Below are positions 1 to 12,258 of a stretch of 64,000 bases of DNA, one piece after another (positions within the stretch are counted from its first letter, which is position 1; each line of letters starts with the position of its first letter). The DNA is from Aquila chrysaetos chrysaetos (lineage: Eukaryota > Chordata > Aves > Accipitriformes > Accipitridae). The notes under the pieces are model-generated. The model was not told the DNA's origin and did not search any database. It saw only the letters and a program-made list of their open reading frames with translations. The position numbers were made by a program, and so were the translations under genes. The stretch lies in the NCBI RefSeq assembly GCF_900496995.4, contig NC_044006.1:60929204-60993203 (forward strand), written 5' to 3'.

Positions 1-181
1 GCGGCAGGAAGAGGAAGCCGGCGCCCAGCCCGCCCGACAGCAGCAGCGGCACCAGCACGAAGGGCCAGGGGCAGGCGGCCACGCCGCTCCCCAGCCCCTC
101 GAAGAGCCGCCTCAGCGGCCGCTCCACGCAGTCGGTGTTGCGGCAGGAGCAGCCCTCCGCGGGGCGCCGCGGCTCCGCCAT
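1..181 (-). CDS. Patched-domain protein, first coding exon (partial, PTCHD3-like)
   Basis: Reading leftwards from an ATG at 181-179, the frame stays open to the window edge and gives about 60 residues. A short Cys-rich head (CSCRNTDCVERPL) is followed by an amphipathic stretch (RRLFEGLGSGVA), a PWPF turn, and a hydrophobic segment (VLVPLLLSGGLGAGFLF) ending LP. This order, TDC-x-E-x-PL then RLFxxLG then a first membrane span followed by LP, is what I know of the N terminus of PTCHD3-type members of the Patched/Dispatched (RND, sterol-sensing) family, which are multi-pass membrane proteins. Only the first membrane segment is inside the window. The exon lies in a CpG island, as expected of a first exon. 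PTCHD1 and PTCHD4 start differently, so PTCHD3 is preferred, but the assignment rests on about 60 residues. Confidence 0.6.
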   Translation of the reverse strand, partial: MAEPRRPAEGCSCRNTDCVERPLRRLFEGLGSGVAACPWPFVLVPLLLSGGLGAGFLFLP

Positions 182-640
182 GGGCGAGCAGGGGGCGCGG
201 GCTGCCGGCGGCGGCTCTCCCGTCGCGGGCTTCTGGCTGCGCCCGCGGAGAACCGCCTTCTGCCCGTCGGGCGGAACGCGCCCTCGTCAGCGGCGCGGCC
301 CAGGGCCGTCCCCCCGCTCTGACTCACCCGGGCCTCCGCCGCCCCCGCGGCACGGGCACGTGGGGCTGGGCGGGGAGACGGGGCAGCCCCGCCGGGTGCA
401 CGCCCGCGCCTCCCTGCCGGCTCTGGCCCCGGCCCCGGTCCCGGCGGGGGCCCTGCCCCGCCGCGGCCTCGGTGCCGTCACGGCGCCCGTCGTGCCGGGC
501 GCTGCCCGGAGCCCGGTTCTGCCGTCGTGCGCGCCGGCTCCCGCCGGGCAGGCTGCAGGCCCGGCTTCATCAGGCCCGGCCCGGCTCCGCGTTTCTCGAG
601 CGGCAGCGGGGCACGGCGGCGGCGGTGCCCTCTCCTAGCC
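1..640. promoter_or_regulatory. CpG island around the PTCHD-like first exon
   Basis: The first 640 bases are very rich in G+C with abundant CpG dinucleotides and GC-box-like runs; composition falls to ordinary AT-richer avian sequence after about 650. It covers the minus-strand ATG at 181 and the presumed 5' UTR and promoter to its right (182-640). Long frames seen on both strands here are a by-product of the low AT content. Confidence 0.7.
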
Positions 641-2814
641 TCTGGTGACGGTGTTTCGAACCACTCTCCTTCCCGTCCACCCGCGCACCGGGGTTCCTGC
701 CCCAGTCGGCTGCTGTGGCTGTCTCAGAAGCTACACCAAAAGCCGGGATCTGCAAAATGGTCTGCAGCGAAGCGAAACAAAGTGCCCTTTTGCACAGAAG
801 AGCGCGAGGCATGGGCGCTTTTCTCCCTCTGCGGCCATTGGCGACGTGTTTTTTGAAGGCTGTTGGAGCCGCTTGCTCCCACCGATGGGGAGTCCTGCCA
901 GCCACATGCCTTCACCGCGCCCTTCCCTCTTGCTCAGGCACTTGCCTGGCCCCTCGTCTACCGTAACACTGTAATCCGGCAAAAAGAGAGTGACTTTCTG
1001 TGAGTGACTTTCTGTGTGCGTAACGAGCTGAACAAACTCACTGGGGAGTCGGGTGAGCGTCAAGCCTGTTGCAAGGGGAAGGGTGAGGTACGGCAGGAGG
1101 CAAGAGCCCAGCTGGTAGCAAGACCGTCAGGCACAGTTGCCTCATGGAAGCTCACGCGTAGTGGAGAGCTGGGACTACAAGTGATTTTGGAGTTTGCATT
1201 TGGGATCGTGTGTCCTGAACTCCCTGTGGCAAACAGGATTAATGTGATCCTTGGGTATGTGAACAGAGAATGAGCCTAGGGAAGGGACTTCCACATTGTG
1301 TAATGGAAACCATTACACTGATGTTACAATATCAAATCCAGATCTAGCTTCCATGTTCTAAGACACAGGCTGCAAAATTAAAAAGTGAGCGATAAGGTGC
1401 AGTGATCCTGAGCAGGAGACCATTGCATATGGAGCAGTTAAGAAAATCATATTAGCAGTGAGCCTGTGCTGTGCTGCGCTGCAGCGATCCCTTGCCCGCA
1501 GGATAACCTCAGCCGGCTCATGGTAATGGAGGCGCCTGCAGGCAGCTCCCACCTGGTACCAGCAATTAGGAAACCTAGACTTCTCCTTTACTGTTTTCCC
1601 CAAACCTGCTGCAGTCATTAGTTCATCACTAAGGATTATTCTTCTGCCTGCGAGCAAAACATAGAAAGTGGTGAGGTACATTGTGCTGTGTTTGCTTGCT
1701 TGGTAAACAGGTTTACAAAACGGGGGAGGGAGAGCTGAAGAAATAAAAGACTTTGAAACAAGGTTTAGTGATTGCAGTGGGCAAACCACAAAAATTTCAG
1801 TAGTGTGGTGTGCCAGAGCTTTGTGCTGTAACAATGATAGAAAGCATCTTTCCAATCCAAGTCCAAAAAAATACCCTGCAGCTTGGTGTTCTTGACGCTG
1901 GTAAGTGGCAGTGATTTGAGTGCCCTCTGGCTGAGGAGAACATTAAGCTCCGATGTGACACGTCTGGAAAGGCGTCTAGCCAATTAGGTAATACACCACA
2001 GACAGGCACTTCTTCTTGCCCTTCTTTGAAAGAAGCAACTCCCTCCTCTCCTGCTAGTACTTGCAAAGAAAAGTTGTAGGCATTTCTTCTTTCTCATCCT
2101 CAGGAGACAGGCTTGCCACCTGCGAGCATAAAACAGCCAGCCAGGCTCTGAGCAGCAATTACACATCTCCCACCATGCCCAGCACAGCATTTAGTGCAGT
2201 TTGGATCCTGGTGATTCCCTTTTCCATGCGCAGGTGTTCTGAGGCAGGTACATCAGTTCTGAATTTCTCTGTGGGAGAAAGGCAGTTAAAAGCTATTTCC
2301 TGTAGATCCTAACTTGTTGAAATCTAAGTTTTTTAAGGAATCTGACTCCAAAGTGGTAGTGTCTCCCACATTCTGTTCTCAGTTCCCTTGAATGGATCTA
2401 CAGCATGTTAGAATAAGGGTTCTTCACATAGGAGGAATCTGTCCTCAGAAAAAAGCGGTAAGCTATTTGATGTCATGTAGACACTTGATGAATTCTTGTT
2501 CAAAGAGTTACCCAGCTGGAAAAGATAGCCTCTCTTATGTGGAGATAATTCCAGAGAAAAAATAGACCTCTGTCTGTGAATAAACTATAGGGACACACCT
2601 ATCCCCATAGCCAGACACCAAGAAGACTTCTAGGATAACCTGGCAGTGGACCAGGTTGTGGGTGATGGGGTATGGATGACATTGCAGCAGATATGAAGAG
2701 ACGGTGTCCAGCTAAATGCTTTCACTATAAAAACCAGCCATAAAGGGTTATTGAATTTTCTAGGCTTATCAAAGCAGAAGATAAAGATTGACCACTAGTC
2801 ATGGCTTTAGGAAC
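641..2814. other. Intergenic, no gene recognised
   Basis: Ordinary-composition sequence. Short frames occur on both strands but none shows a known domain, codon bias or splice pattern. No repeat family recognised. Confidence 0.5.
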
Positions 2815-3826
2815 TCATGTGTTCCCAGTTGGCGGCCAGTCACAAGTGGTGTTCCCCAGGGCTCAGTACTGGGGCCAGTTCTGTTTAATATCTTTTATCA
2901 ATGATCTGGACGAGTGCACCCTCAGTAAGTTTGCAGATGACACCAAGTTGGGCTGGAGTGTTGATCTGCTTGAGGGTAGGAAGGCTCTACAGAGGGATCT
3001 GGACAGGCTGGATTGATGGGCTGAGGCCAATTGTATGAGGTTCAATAAGACTAAGTGTCGGATCCTGCACTTTGGTCACAACAACCCCATGCAACGCTAC
3101 AGGCTTGGGGAAGAGTGGCTGGAAAGCTGCCTGGAGGAATAGGACCTGGGGGTGTTGGTCAACAGCTGTCTGAATATGAGCCAGCAGTGTGCCCAGGTGT
3201 CCAAGAAGGCCAATAACATCCTGGCTTGTATCAGCAATAGTGTGGCCAGCAGGAGCAGGGAAGTGATTGTTCCCCTGTACGCGGCACTGGTGAGGCTGCG
3301 CCTTGAGTACTGTGTTCAGTTCTGGGCCGCTCACTACAGGAAAGACATTGAGGTGCTGGAGTGTGTCCAGAGAAGGGCAAGGAAGCTGGTGAAGGGTCTG
3401 GAGAACAAGTCTTATGAGGAGCGGCTGAGGGAACTGGGGTTGTTTAGCCTGGAGAAAAGGAGGCTGAGGGGAGACCTTATTGCTCTCTACAACTACCTGA
3501 AAGGAGTTTGTAGCGAGGTGGGGGTTGGTCTCTTCTCCCAAGTAACAAGTGATAGGACGAGAGGAAATGGCCCTCAAGTTGCTCCAGGGGAGGTTTAGAT
3601 TGGATATTAGGAAAAATTTCTTCACCAAAAGTGTTACCAAGCATTGGAACAGGCTGCCCAGGGAGGTGGTTGTGTGACCATTCCTGGAGGTATTTAAAAG
3701 CCATGTAGACGTGGTGCTTAGGGACATGGTTTAGTGGTGGACCTTGGCAGTGTTAGGTTAATGGTTGGACTCGATTATCTTAAAGGTCTTTTCCAACCCC
3801 TAAATGATTCTATGATTCTATGATTT
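2815..3826 (+). mobile_element. CR1 LINE, 5'-truncated, 3' part of ORF2 and tail
   Basis: The segment opens in the reverse transcriptase ([10 protein letters not shown]-like text, then FINDLD and [10 protein letters not shown]) and continues through the conserved CR1 C-terminal part ([56 protein letters not shown]). It ends in the family tail ATTCTATGATTCTATG near 3808-3826. Stop codons and frameshifts break the frame (2801-3016, then 3152-3598), so it is dead. Both the 5' truncation and the simple tail are typical of CR1 retrotransposition. Confidence 0.93.
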
Positions 3827-5870
3827 GCTGAAGTTTCCTTCTGGTTTCTCAGGAGCTGGAGACAAGCTCTGGTAATGATCAGGAGCTAGGAAATGGCTTG
3901 GTGGCAGCAGCTACCCAATGAGGGTACCCACTACATTGGGCATAGGTAGGTGCGCTTTCTGAGGCCTGGGGGGTCTGACTTATGGCATGGGAAGATGGCT
4001 CCACCAACTCTCAGTTCAGAGTGGTCTTCAAGCAGGAGGTACGTGCCAGTCTTCTCTCCAAGAATCTGGGTTCTTGTCCTTGTTCTCTGGCCTGTTCATG
4101 CATTTTATATTAACTTCTAATAGGATAAAATCTGAAATATTCCTTGGGGCAGGGCCAGGAAGTGGACTACAGGACTTCCAAGGAAGTCATGCTTTTCCTG
4201 TATTTGTGGATGAAGGCACAAACTCTCTCTTGGCAGTTATGTTGTATTTACTGTACCTAAGACTACTCAAGATGAAGAGGAAACTGAGCACAGACCTCCC
4301 TTTCAATCGACAAGTGTTTTCTGCTAGGCTAGTAGATAAAAACCCAGGTGATACTGCCACCTTTTGCTGCCAGGCTTGGCAAACAAAGCAACTGTTGTTC
4401 TCTTCCTTTCATAATACAGTTGGTGGTTGTTGGGTGTGTGCTGTGATTAATAGGGGCATTGGCTCTTCAAGCAGAGTCCACGTAGTTTGCGCTTCCCACT
4501 GGCTTAGAATGGATTAGGAGTCTGGATGCTAAGTCACGATGGTTGTCTGTATGTGTGCGCAGAACTGTGGGACTTGGATCCAAATATTTTGAACGATGAT
4601 AAGAAATAAGAGAATTTGAACTTCCTGATTCGAACGCTATCTTTGAACATTGATGTTTATACTGACTTATGATGTATGTTGGCTGTAATCTTTTTCTTGA
4701 TAGTAAAACTTAATCAAATCTGATTTTTGGGTGGATCTGTGTAGCTGACAAATACAAGTTGAAAGCGCCTCATGAGGACTGCGACAAAATGCAGGTGTGA
4801 TTTCATTGTGGGTATGGAAGGCACTGCCAGTTTCTTTGCTGTGAAATGCCCAGGGACATTTCAAAGTGAGGTTCCAGTGAATTACAGTTCTGGAGTATTG
4901 CCACATACATAAATATTCACAATGCCACATTTCTTTGCGTTTCCCAATGCTAACAAAACAGTGACAAGGAAAGCAGACGTACACCTGACATGCCAAGAAG
5001 AGAGCTGGGAGGGACAGCTGGTGCTCTTCCTGCCTCTCGACAAGATCTGTGGCGACCCAGAAATACAGTCAATTCATTTCTAATATCCCCAATGGCCTCG
5101 TCTCTAGGTGGTGTCAGAATGTGCCTAACGCGGGTACATCATCCACTTTGGGCCCACAGAAACCAGCCAAGAGCAGCTGTAAGAAACGAACTGACAAACA
5201 AATGGACAAGCAGGGCCCGTTGAGGTGGCTGAGTTGCCTCCCTGTTGCAGAGCACCCACGGTCAGACCATTTCCCAGGAGGGCAGGAGACCTGGGTTCAA
5301 CCCCACCCTCAAACCGAGGTGTCTCTTCCACAGCAGGGCCCACCAACCAGCACTGGGGCATTTGTACCCTGCAAGAAGCAAGGAGAAAGAAGAATTCAGC
5401 CTCGATCTCCCTCAGGCACAGCCCAGGAAGGCTGGCAGACGCACGCAAGGCTTTGGTCATGGCTTAAATGTCACAGTGGCTCCAGGGCTGAACCAGCTCC
5501 TGGCTGAAGAGACAGCAGGGTAGGGAGAGCAAATGCAGTTTCTAGCATGTGGGACTTTCTGCACAGTGCTTTGAAATTAAGAAACAACATATGCCTGGCT
5601 GGTGAGACTCCCTGTCTCTGTTTTTTGTTTGAAAGCTCTTTTTCAGTTTGCCTCCTCAGCCTCCATTTCCCTCTACTTAGAACAGGATCCATCTCCTGCT
5701 CTAGCTGTGCTTGCCTGTCTTTTTCCTCACTTACTCAATGTAGAATAATTACTTACTTTGAAGGGTAGGCTGTCCTCAGTAATGCCAAGACAAATATATT
5801 CTGCTCTGTCTCTGTATTCCTCTGTCTTCCAAATGTTTACTGAGAGTGGAAGTGATTCAAACAGTTTTGT
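3827..5870. other. Intergenic, no gene recognised
   Basis: Unique-looking sequence. An open frame of 176 codons on the plus strand (3987-4517) and one of 152 codons (5049-5507) have no recognisable domain and no splice context; I take them as chance frames. Confidence 0.45.
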
Positions 5871-6080
5871 AGAATCACAGAATAATTTGGGTTGGAAAGG
5901 CCTTCTGGCACTTATCCACGCCCTGCTCAGAGCAGTGCTGGCGTGGGTGTTAGGCCAGGTTGCTCAGGGCTTTGTCCAGCTGAGTTTGGAGTACCTCCAA
6001 GGATGGGGACTCCAGAGCCTCAGGGCAACCTGTTCCAGTGTTTGACTACCTCCATCGTGATTTTTTTCTCCCTCATAAAT
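5871..6080 (-). mobile_element. CR1 LINE 3' end fragment (minus strand)
   Basis: Starts with AGAATCACAGAAT followed by TTTGGGTTGGAAAGG, the reverse complement of the CR1 3' terminus, and runs on through the usual antisense text about chopping the ORF2 end (CAGGTTGCTCAGGGC, CTGTTCCAGTGTTTGACTACC). Only about 200 bases survive. The element is 5'-truncated, as most CR1 copies are. Confidence 0.9.
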
Positions 6081-7073
6081 GTCAAAGATTTGGTAGAGGG
6101 GCTGCAGGGGTGGCCTCTGTGAGGAGAGGCTGCCTCTGGACTGCCCTGAGTCAGTCACAGTCGGTTCCAGCCGGCTCCAGCAAACCCACCGCAGGGCACG
6201 GCTGAGCCCATCCTCAGGGGGGGTCTGTCACACCTCTGTGAAAACATCTTAAAGTAAGGGTGGTAAACACCAAGCAAAAGGAGAAACAAGGCCAGAGCAG
6301 GAGGAGAAGGAGGAAAAAAGACCACACTGGACCAGGAAGGAGGAAAGAAAGAAGTCTATGCCTGGGCCAGGGCTGGAGCCAAGGGGCTGCTTGAGCAGGA
6401 GCTGAGAGGTGCAAGCGGGAAGGGGCTGCTGCCGGTGAAGGAACCAGCACGCACGCGCTGGGCCCAGTCTCTGCGCCGCCCGCTGCCTCACCAAAGGGGC
6501 TGAGCATGGCGTGTGGTGAGGGGACTGAGGAGGAAAACGTGGGGGGGGGGGACAGGGGGAAGAGTGTCTGAAGGGAAGCAGGGGTGCTTTTCCTAAGGGT
6601 TGGCTGGTTGGTTGTTTTCGGTCGTCTTTGATACCAGAACCTGCAATTAATAGATTGTTAACTGGCAAATAAATTACATTCATGGAAATTTCCTGAATGA
6701 GTAAATAGTTTTTGCCTGTGACAATATCTTACTGGAATTTCTCTTGATGCAACTTGTGACTGTTGGTCCTTGTCCTTTCCCAGGACATTCAAGTTCTCAG
6801 GCAGAACTGAGATGGCTTATTTCTGCGCCTCTCTTTGCAGCACCAGGACAGAGGGACATTTCTGTATCCAGGCTGCCCATGGAAAGTGCTTTGCCAATTG
6901 TGTGAGATGCACTGGACCCTGGGATAAAATAAGTGACACGAAGAAGTTTTTTCTGCCATTCCTTCCACCATAATACAGCATCAGGTATGCCTGTGCTGTT
7001 TCTGAAGGAAATTTGACCAACCTGTTCTTTACAGTGCCCACCATAGTACCCGACAATGACAAGGAAGTTGTCT
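6081..7073. other. Intergenic, no gene recognised
   Basis: Contains a purine-rich stretch at about 6280-6360 and an 11-base G run near 6541. No coding signal identified. Confidence 0.4.
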
Positions 7074-7130
7074 CCTATCCTATCCTATCCTATCCTATCC
7101 TATCCTATCCTATCCTATCCTATCCTATCA
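7074..7130. repeat. (TATCC)n microsatellite, about 11 copies
   Basis: Uninterrupted pentanucleotide array, CTATC/TATCC on the plus strand. No CR1 body is attached, so it does not look like an expanded CR1 tail. Confidence 0.95.
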
Positions 7131-9230
7131 TGTTCTTTCCCTCCATCTGGATGAGGCAGGAGTTCTCTGTGGGCTGCCTAGCTACTGCCTCTGTTTGCAT
7201 GCACGCCTGGGTGAAACAATAGGACTTACAGGACTTTGCTACCTGTGCTAGGCAGTGAGAGTCTGTGGCCCTGAGGTTATATGACTGCAGATGACGTGGG
7301 AAATGCAGCGCTTCAAACCCCTGTATCCAAAGCGAGCAGTCTAACTGCCAAGCTGTGGGCTATCAGCTGGGAGATGTGTGCTCTTTGTGCCCTCACTAGC
7401 CAGTGTGCAAGAAAGAATCGCATTTTAGAAAAATGCCCACAAAGGAACAGTAGGGGAGGCCTGGTGATGAAGACAGCCAGACGGGAGGTGAATTCCTGGT
7501 TGCTTATCTGTTTATGCTTCCAAAGAAAACCCAGCAATTATTCTGGCACCAGGACCCGGAACTAACATGTTTATTTTATTCGTGTTGAAGGCCTGTTCTT
7601 CCTTGCTTTGGGAGTGCACAGTGACTGTGAAATTGCCATGTGCTGAGTGCTGGCAGGATGAGTGGCTGCTGCTCCTCTGCTTGATGATGAGACGTATTTG
7701 CTGTGAATATGGTAACCTTAGGCATTATGTAGAAGGGGACAACGTCAACACAAAGGCAGCCATGTTGCGCAAAAAGCTGTAACTGCCTTATGTGATATCT
7801 CCAAGCTGTCAATATGTGTTAGGCATTTTCTGAGGCCATCTCAGTGTGAGGCTCTTCAGGAATTTCTATGTTCATTTGAGTTTTCTTTTTTATTTTTAGA
7901 AAGAATGAAGTTACATAAGTATTTTAACTGTCTGGGTGATAGGCTGTTTCTATTGTACATTATAGTGATGGTCAGAACTTCAGCTTATCAGGAAAGGTAA
8001 GGTGGGCTGCCAGATTTTATTACTTTAGCTCCAGGTATATTTCTTTTCAAGCTGACATAAAGAAAAATTCCTACCTCTGCTGTGATTTCAGAATCATGAG
8101 GTTTTCCATGAGGACTGCTCTAAATTATACTTTTAAAACCCTGGAGTGCTATGAGTACGATGTAACATTAGGCTACTGAAGAACCTAAACGTCCATAAAA
8201 TTTTACTTTCCTTAATGCATATAAATGATTTCACAACTTACTTTCATGAGAACTATACAAAGTTTGCCTCTTTAATCAGTGTCTTATTAATAAGGAGTAT
8301 GTTATCTTTGTAAGCTGCTTTTTTATGACATGTTTATAAGCTTCCTTGTAAAATGGTCAGTCAGGTCTTGAAGATCTTCAGGAACTGTAAGTGCATGTTA
8401 TTTATGGAGAAAAACTGCAGAGTGAAACTACAGTGGCTCTCTCTTAATTCTTGCTTTGATCAGCCAATGTCCGTTTGGGCTGTGTTCATAGTTTTTTTAG
8501 TTTTTTGAAACACCAACATATTATTTTGAATATTTATGTATCAGAGAATACCGTTCTGAGCACAAATTAAATTTTGATTCAGTAGAGCTCGGATCTACAA
8601 CAAAGATATCAAAGGGCTTAACATGAGTATTTATTCTGTTATCTGCAAATTGCATGACCTCTGATAACTCTCCCGATTTCATTTATAGGAAGGTGATTTT
8701 ATACTTCCTCGAGATAGAAGGTTTCTGTCAATCACACAACCAATGTAATCATTGCCCTTCTGCACCAGTGTTTTTGTGCCAAGAGGACATGAGAGAAGTT
8801 ATCTCCTTTTCAGGTCAATCCAGGCTCTCCTGCTGTTTATTGATGATGGGTGTGCATATCAGAGTAATACCTTCTGTTGCTGTGGAAACATTGAGTTGTA
8901 TGAAGTCTGCTTGTGTGGATCTATCTGTGTCTATATATTTTTATTGACATGTGGTTTTAAACTTTTTTGGGGGAGTCAGAGTATTTGCAGAAATGTTAGT
9001 AACAGGGTAACCTGCTTTACATACAATATAGCAGAAACCTGCAGAGAATTTCAGCTTCTTGAATTCTTGTCTGCTTGTGAGTGCATTCCCTAGAATGCTG
9101 ACACATACACAGAGTCTGCATGTCCTTGGGGAAAAGACCTCTTCGGTCCCTGAGTAGTGACAGCAATGTTAGATATTACTTCTCATAAATGAACCAGAGT
9201 GCATCCTGATACCACCTTGGCCTTCCCCTG
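7131..9230. other. Intergenic, AT-rich, no gene recognised
   Basis: AT-rich unique sequence with only short chance frames. The last bases abut the decayed LTR. Confidence 0.45.
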
Positions 9231-9659
9231 TGTTGTGGTTTAAGCCCAGCTGGTAACAAAGCACCACGAGGCTGCTTGCTCACTCCTCCCTGCCCCGCCC
9301 CGTGGGATGGGGACGAGAATCAGGAAGGAGACAGGAAAAAAATAAATAGAAACTCGTGGGTTGAGATAAGGACAGTTTACTGTGGCAACACAAGGAGATA
9401 AGTTACCACAACAACAATAATACTAATAAAAGAATACAAAAACAAGTGATGCACAGTGCAACTGCTCACCACCCAGAACCCGACACTCCGCCACTTCCCA
9501 CGCAGAGAGTCTACCCCCCAACCTGCTCCCCAGTTATATACTGAACATGATGTCACATGGCATGGAATAGCCCCTTGGCTAGTTCAGGTCAGCTATCCTG
9601 GCTGTGCCCCCTCCCAGCTTCCTGTGAAAATTAACTCTATCCCAACCGAACCCAGGACA
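9231..9659 (-). repeat. Decayed 3' LTR of an older minus-strand provirus
   Basis: Same family as the intact LTRs at 47359 and 54005. It begins TGTTGTGGTTTAAGCCCAGC, shares the ordered landmarks (AACTCGTGGGTTGAGATAAG, GATGTCACATGGCATGGAATA, TTAACTCTATCCCA), and ends CCAGGACA. It is 429 bases against 579, having lost material mainly in the middle and near the end. Directly beyond it comes the same TATCCACCCCTTATTCTATACC text that follows the intact 3' LTR, so this is the 3' LTR of a provirus with sense on the minus strand. Confidence 0.88.
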
Positions 9660-12258
9660 TTATCCACCCCTTATTCTATACCATCTACATCATGCCCAGA
9701 TCCTACACTTTCCAATTAATCACCGCCACTTTCCCTGTCTCTGAGATATATATATACACTCCCCCCCCCCCCCCCCCCCCCCCGAATAGCATTCCCTTAG
9801 TCTATGGGCCATTCCTCTAACGTGTCCATCGATTTTATTTAACCCATGGCTTTGGGGCTCCATCTGTCATAACAGTCCTTCAGGGTAGGACAGATGGTGT
9901 GTGGTGTTGGATTGTTGCATGCTGTCTTGTATTTGGCACAACCCATACCCCTGGTCTGTGGTTGAAGATGTTGATCTTGAGGAAATTGCTGGGCGGCAGT
10001 TCAAGTTCCATCACTGCTGCACTTCACTTGGTTTCAAAGACCATCCGTCAGTCATTTGGGTAATTCTTACTGTAACACCCTTGATATGGCATATAGCCAC
10101 TATAGATGTAATGACATACAATGGCAAGTTATTTAGCAATTAACGTCATACAGTCTAATTCACTGCCTATTCTCTCCCATAATCGAATCTCCTTGAGGTA
10201 CACATCAAACTTCCCCGTCCTTCTGCACCACCTACCAGGTGCACCCAGGTCCTTGAGCAAAAGCAGTCCCACAGATGGGTTTGTCTCTGCTCAAGGCAGG
10301 ACTAACCCAGACTGTCTTCCCTAACATACTCTTCATATGCACTACAGGGGCTTTATCTCCTTCTACAGAATGTGGAAGTCTTGGCTGGGTCTGGCCAGTC
10401 TGATTGGCAGATCCTCTAGTATTAACTAACCAGGTGGCTTTTGCTAAATGTGTATCCCAATGTTTGAAAGTCCCACCCCCCATTGCTCTCAGTGTAGTTT
10501 TTAGTGGTCCATTGTATTGTTTGATTTTCACGGAGGCTGGTGCATGATAGGGGATGTGATACACCCACTCAGTGCCATGCTCTTTGGCCCAGGTGTCTAT
10601 GAGGTTGTTTCAGAAGTGAGTCCCGTTGTCTGACTCAATTCTTTCTGGGGTGCTGTGTTGCTATAAAACTTGTTCTTCAAGGCCCAGGATAGTGTTTTGG
10701 GCGGTGGCATGGGGCACAGGATATGTTTCCAGCCATCTGGTGGTTGTTTCCACCATTGTAAGCACATGGCACTTGCCTTGGCGAGTTTGTGGGAGTGTGA
10801 TATAGTCAATCTGCCAGGCCTCCCCATATTTATATTTCAGCCATCGCCCTCCATACCACAGGGGCTTTAACCACTTGGCTTGCTTAATTGCAGCACATGT
10901 TTCACATTCATACATAACCTGTGTGGTAGTGTCCATGGTCAAGTCCACCCCTCATTCATGAGCCCATCTGTATGTTGCATCTCTTCCTTGATGACCTGTG
11001 GATCACAGGCCCACCGAGCTATAAATAACTCACCCTTACGTTGCCAGTTGAGGTCCACCTGAGCCACTTCAATCTTAGCAGCCTGATCCACCTGCAGGTT
11101 GTTTTGATGTTCTTCAGTGGCCCAACTCTAGGGTATGTGAGCATCTACGTGACGTACTTTGACCACTAGCTTCTCTAGCTGAACAGCAGTATCTTGCCAC
11201 AGTGTGTCAGCCCAGATGGGTTTGCCTCTGTGCTGCCAGTTGCTCTTCTTCCATTGCTGTAACCACCCCCACAGGGCATTTGCCATCATCCATGAGTCAG
11301 TACAGAGATAGACCACTGGCCACTTCTCTCTTTCAGCAATGTCTAAAGCTAGCTGGATGGCTTTCACTTCCGCAAATTGACTCGATTCACCTTATCCTTC
11401 AGCAGTTTCTGTGACTTGTTGTATAGGACTCCTTACAGCAGCCTTCTACCGCTGATGTTTTCCCACAACATGACAGGACCCATCAGCGAACAGGGCATAT
11501 TGCCTCTCATTTTCTCACAGTTTATTACACAGTGGGGCCTTTTCAGCACATGTCACCTCCTCCTCTGGTGATATTCTGAAATCTTCGCCTTCTGGCCAGT
11601 CCGTGATCACTTCCAAAATTCCTGAGCTGCTGGGGTTTCCTATGCGAGCCTGTTGTGTAATCAGTGCGACCCACTTACTCCACGTGACATCAGTTGCATT
11701 ATGTGTAGAGGAGACCCTCCCTTTGAACATCCAGCCCAGCACTGGCAGTCGGGGTGCTAAGAGGAGCTGTGTTTCAGTACCAGCCACTTCTGAGGTAGCT
11801 CGAACTCCTTCATATGCTGCCAATATCTCTTTTTCAGATGGAGTATAGCGAGCCTCGGATCCTCAGTATCCTCGACTCCAAAACCCCAGGGGTCGGCCTT
11901 GGGTCTCCCCAGGTGCTTTCTGCCAGACTCCAGGTAGGGCCATTCTCCCTGGCTGCAGTATAGAGCACATTTTTAACATCTTGTCCTGCCCGAACTGGCC
12001 CAAGGGCTACTGCATGGACAATCTCCCATTTAATTTGTTCAAAGGCTTGTCGTTGTTCAGGGCCCCATTTAAAATTGTTCTTCTTCCGGGTCACTTGATA
12101 AAGAAGGCTTACAATCAGACTGTAATTTGGAATATGCATTCTCCAAAAACCCACAACACCTAAGAAAGCCTGTGTTTCCTTTTATTAGTCGGTGGAGACA
12201 TAGGTGCTATTTTGTTGACCACATCCATGGGGATCTGATGACGCCTGTCTTGCCATGT
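9660..12258 (-). pseudogene. Decayed pol remnant of an older endogenous retrovirus
   Basis: The minus strand carries pol related closely to the intact copy at 48472-51660, in the same order: integrase C-terminal part and core (about 10160-10950), the RNase H/integrase boundary and RNase H (about 11020-11500), the connection region, and the end of reverse transcriptase (to about 12258). Frames are broken by stops and frameshifts into pieces (10232-10564, 10661-10948, 11128-11367, 11515-11823, 11834-12154). Similarity stops abruptly near 12258; the catalytic part of reverse transcriptase, protease, gag and the 5' LTR are gone. The integrase segment has substitutions at conserved positions. It is non-functional and much older than the copy at 47.4-54.6 kb. 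Confidence 0.88.
9761..9783. repeat. Poly-C tract (23 C)
   Basis: Uninterrupted run of 23 C, at the place where the intact provirus has its (TA)n tract, preceded here by a short TATATATA remnant. Such runs readily mutate by slippage and are a common place for sequencing error. Confidence 0.85.

Noticed and set aside
135-638. Open frames of 60-170 codons on both strands in the first 640 bases
   Set aside because: Low AT content leaves few stops. Only the minus-strand frame starting at 181 reads as a known protein.
3987-4517. 176-codon frame on the plus strand
   Set aside because: No domain, no repeat of known type, no splice context; consistent with chance.
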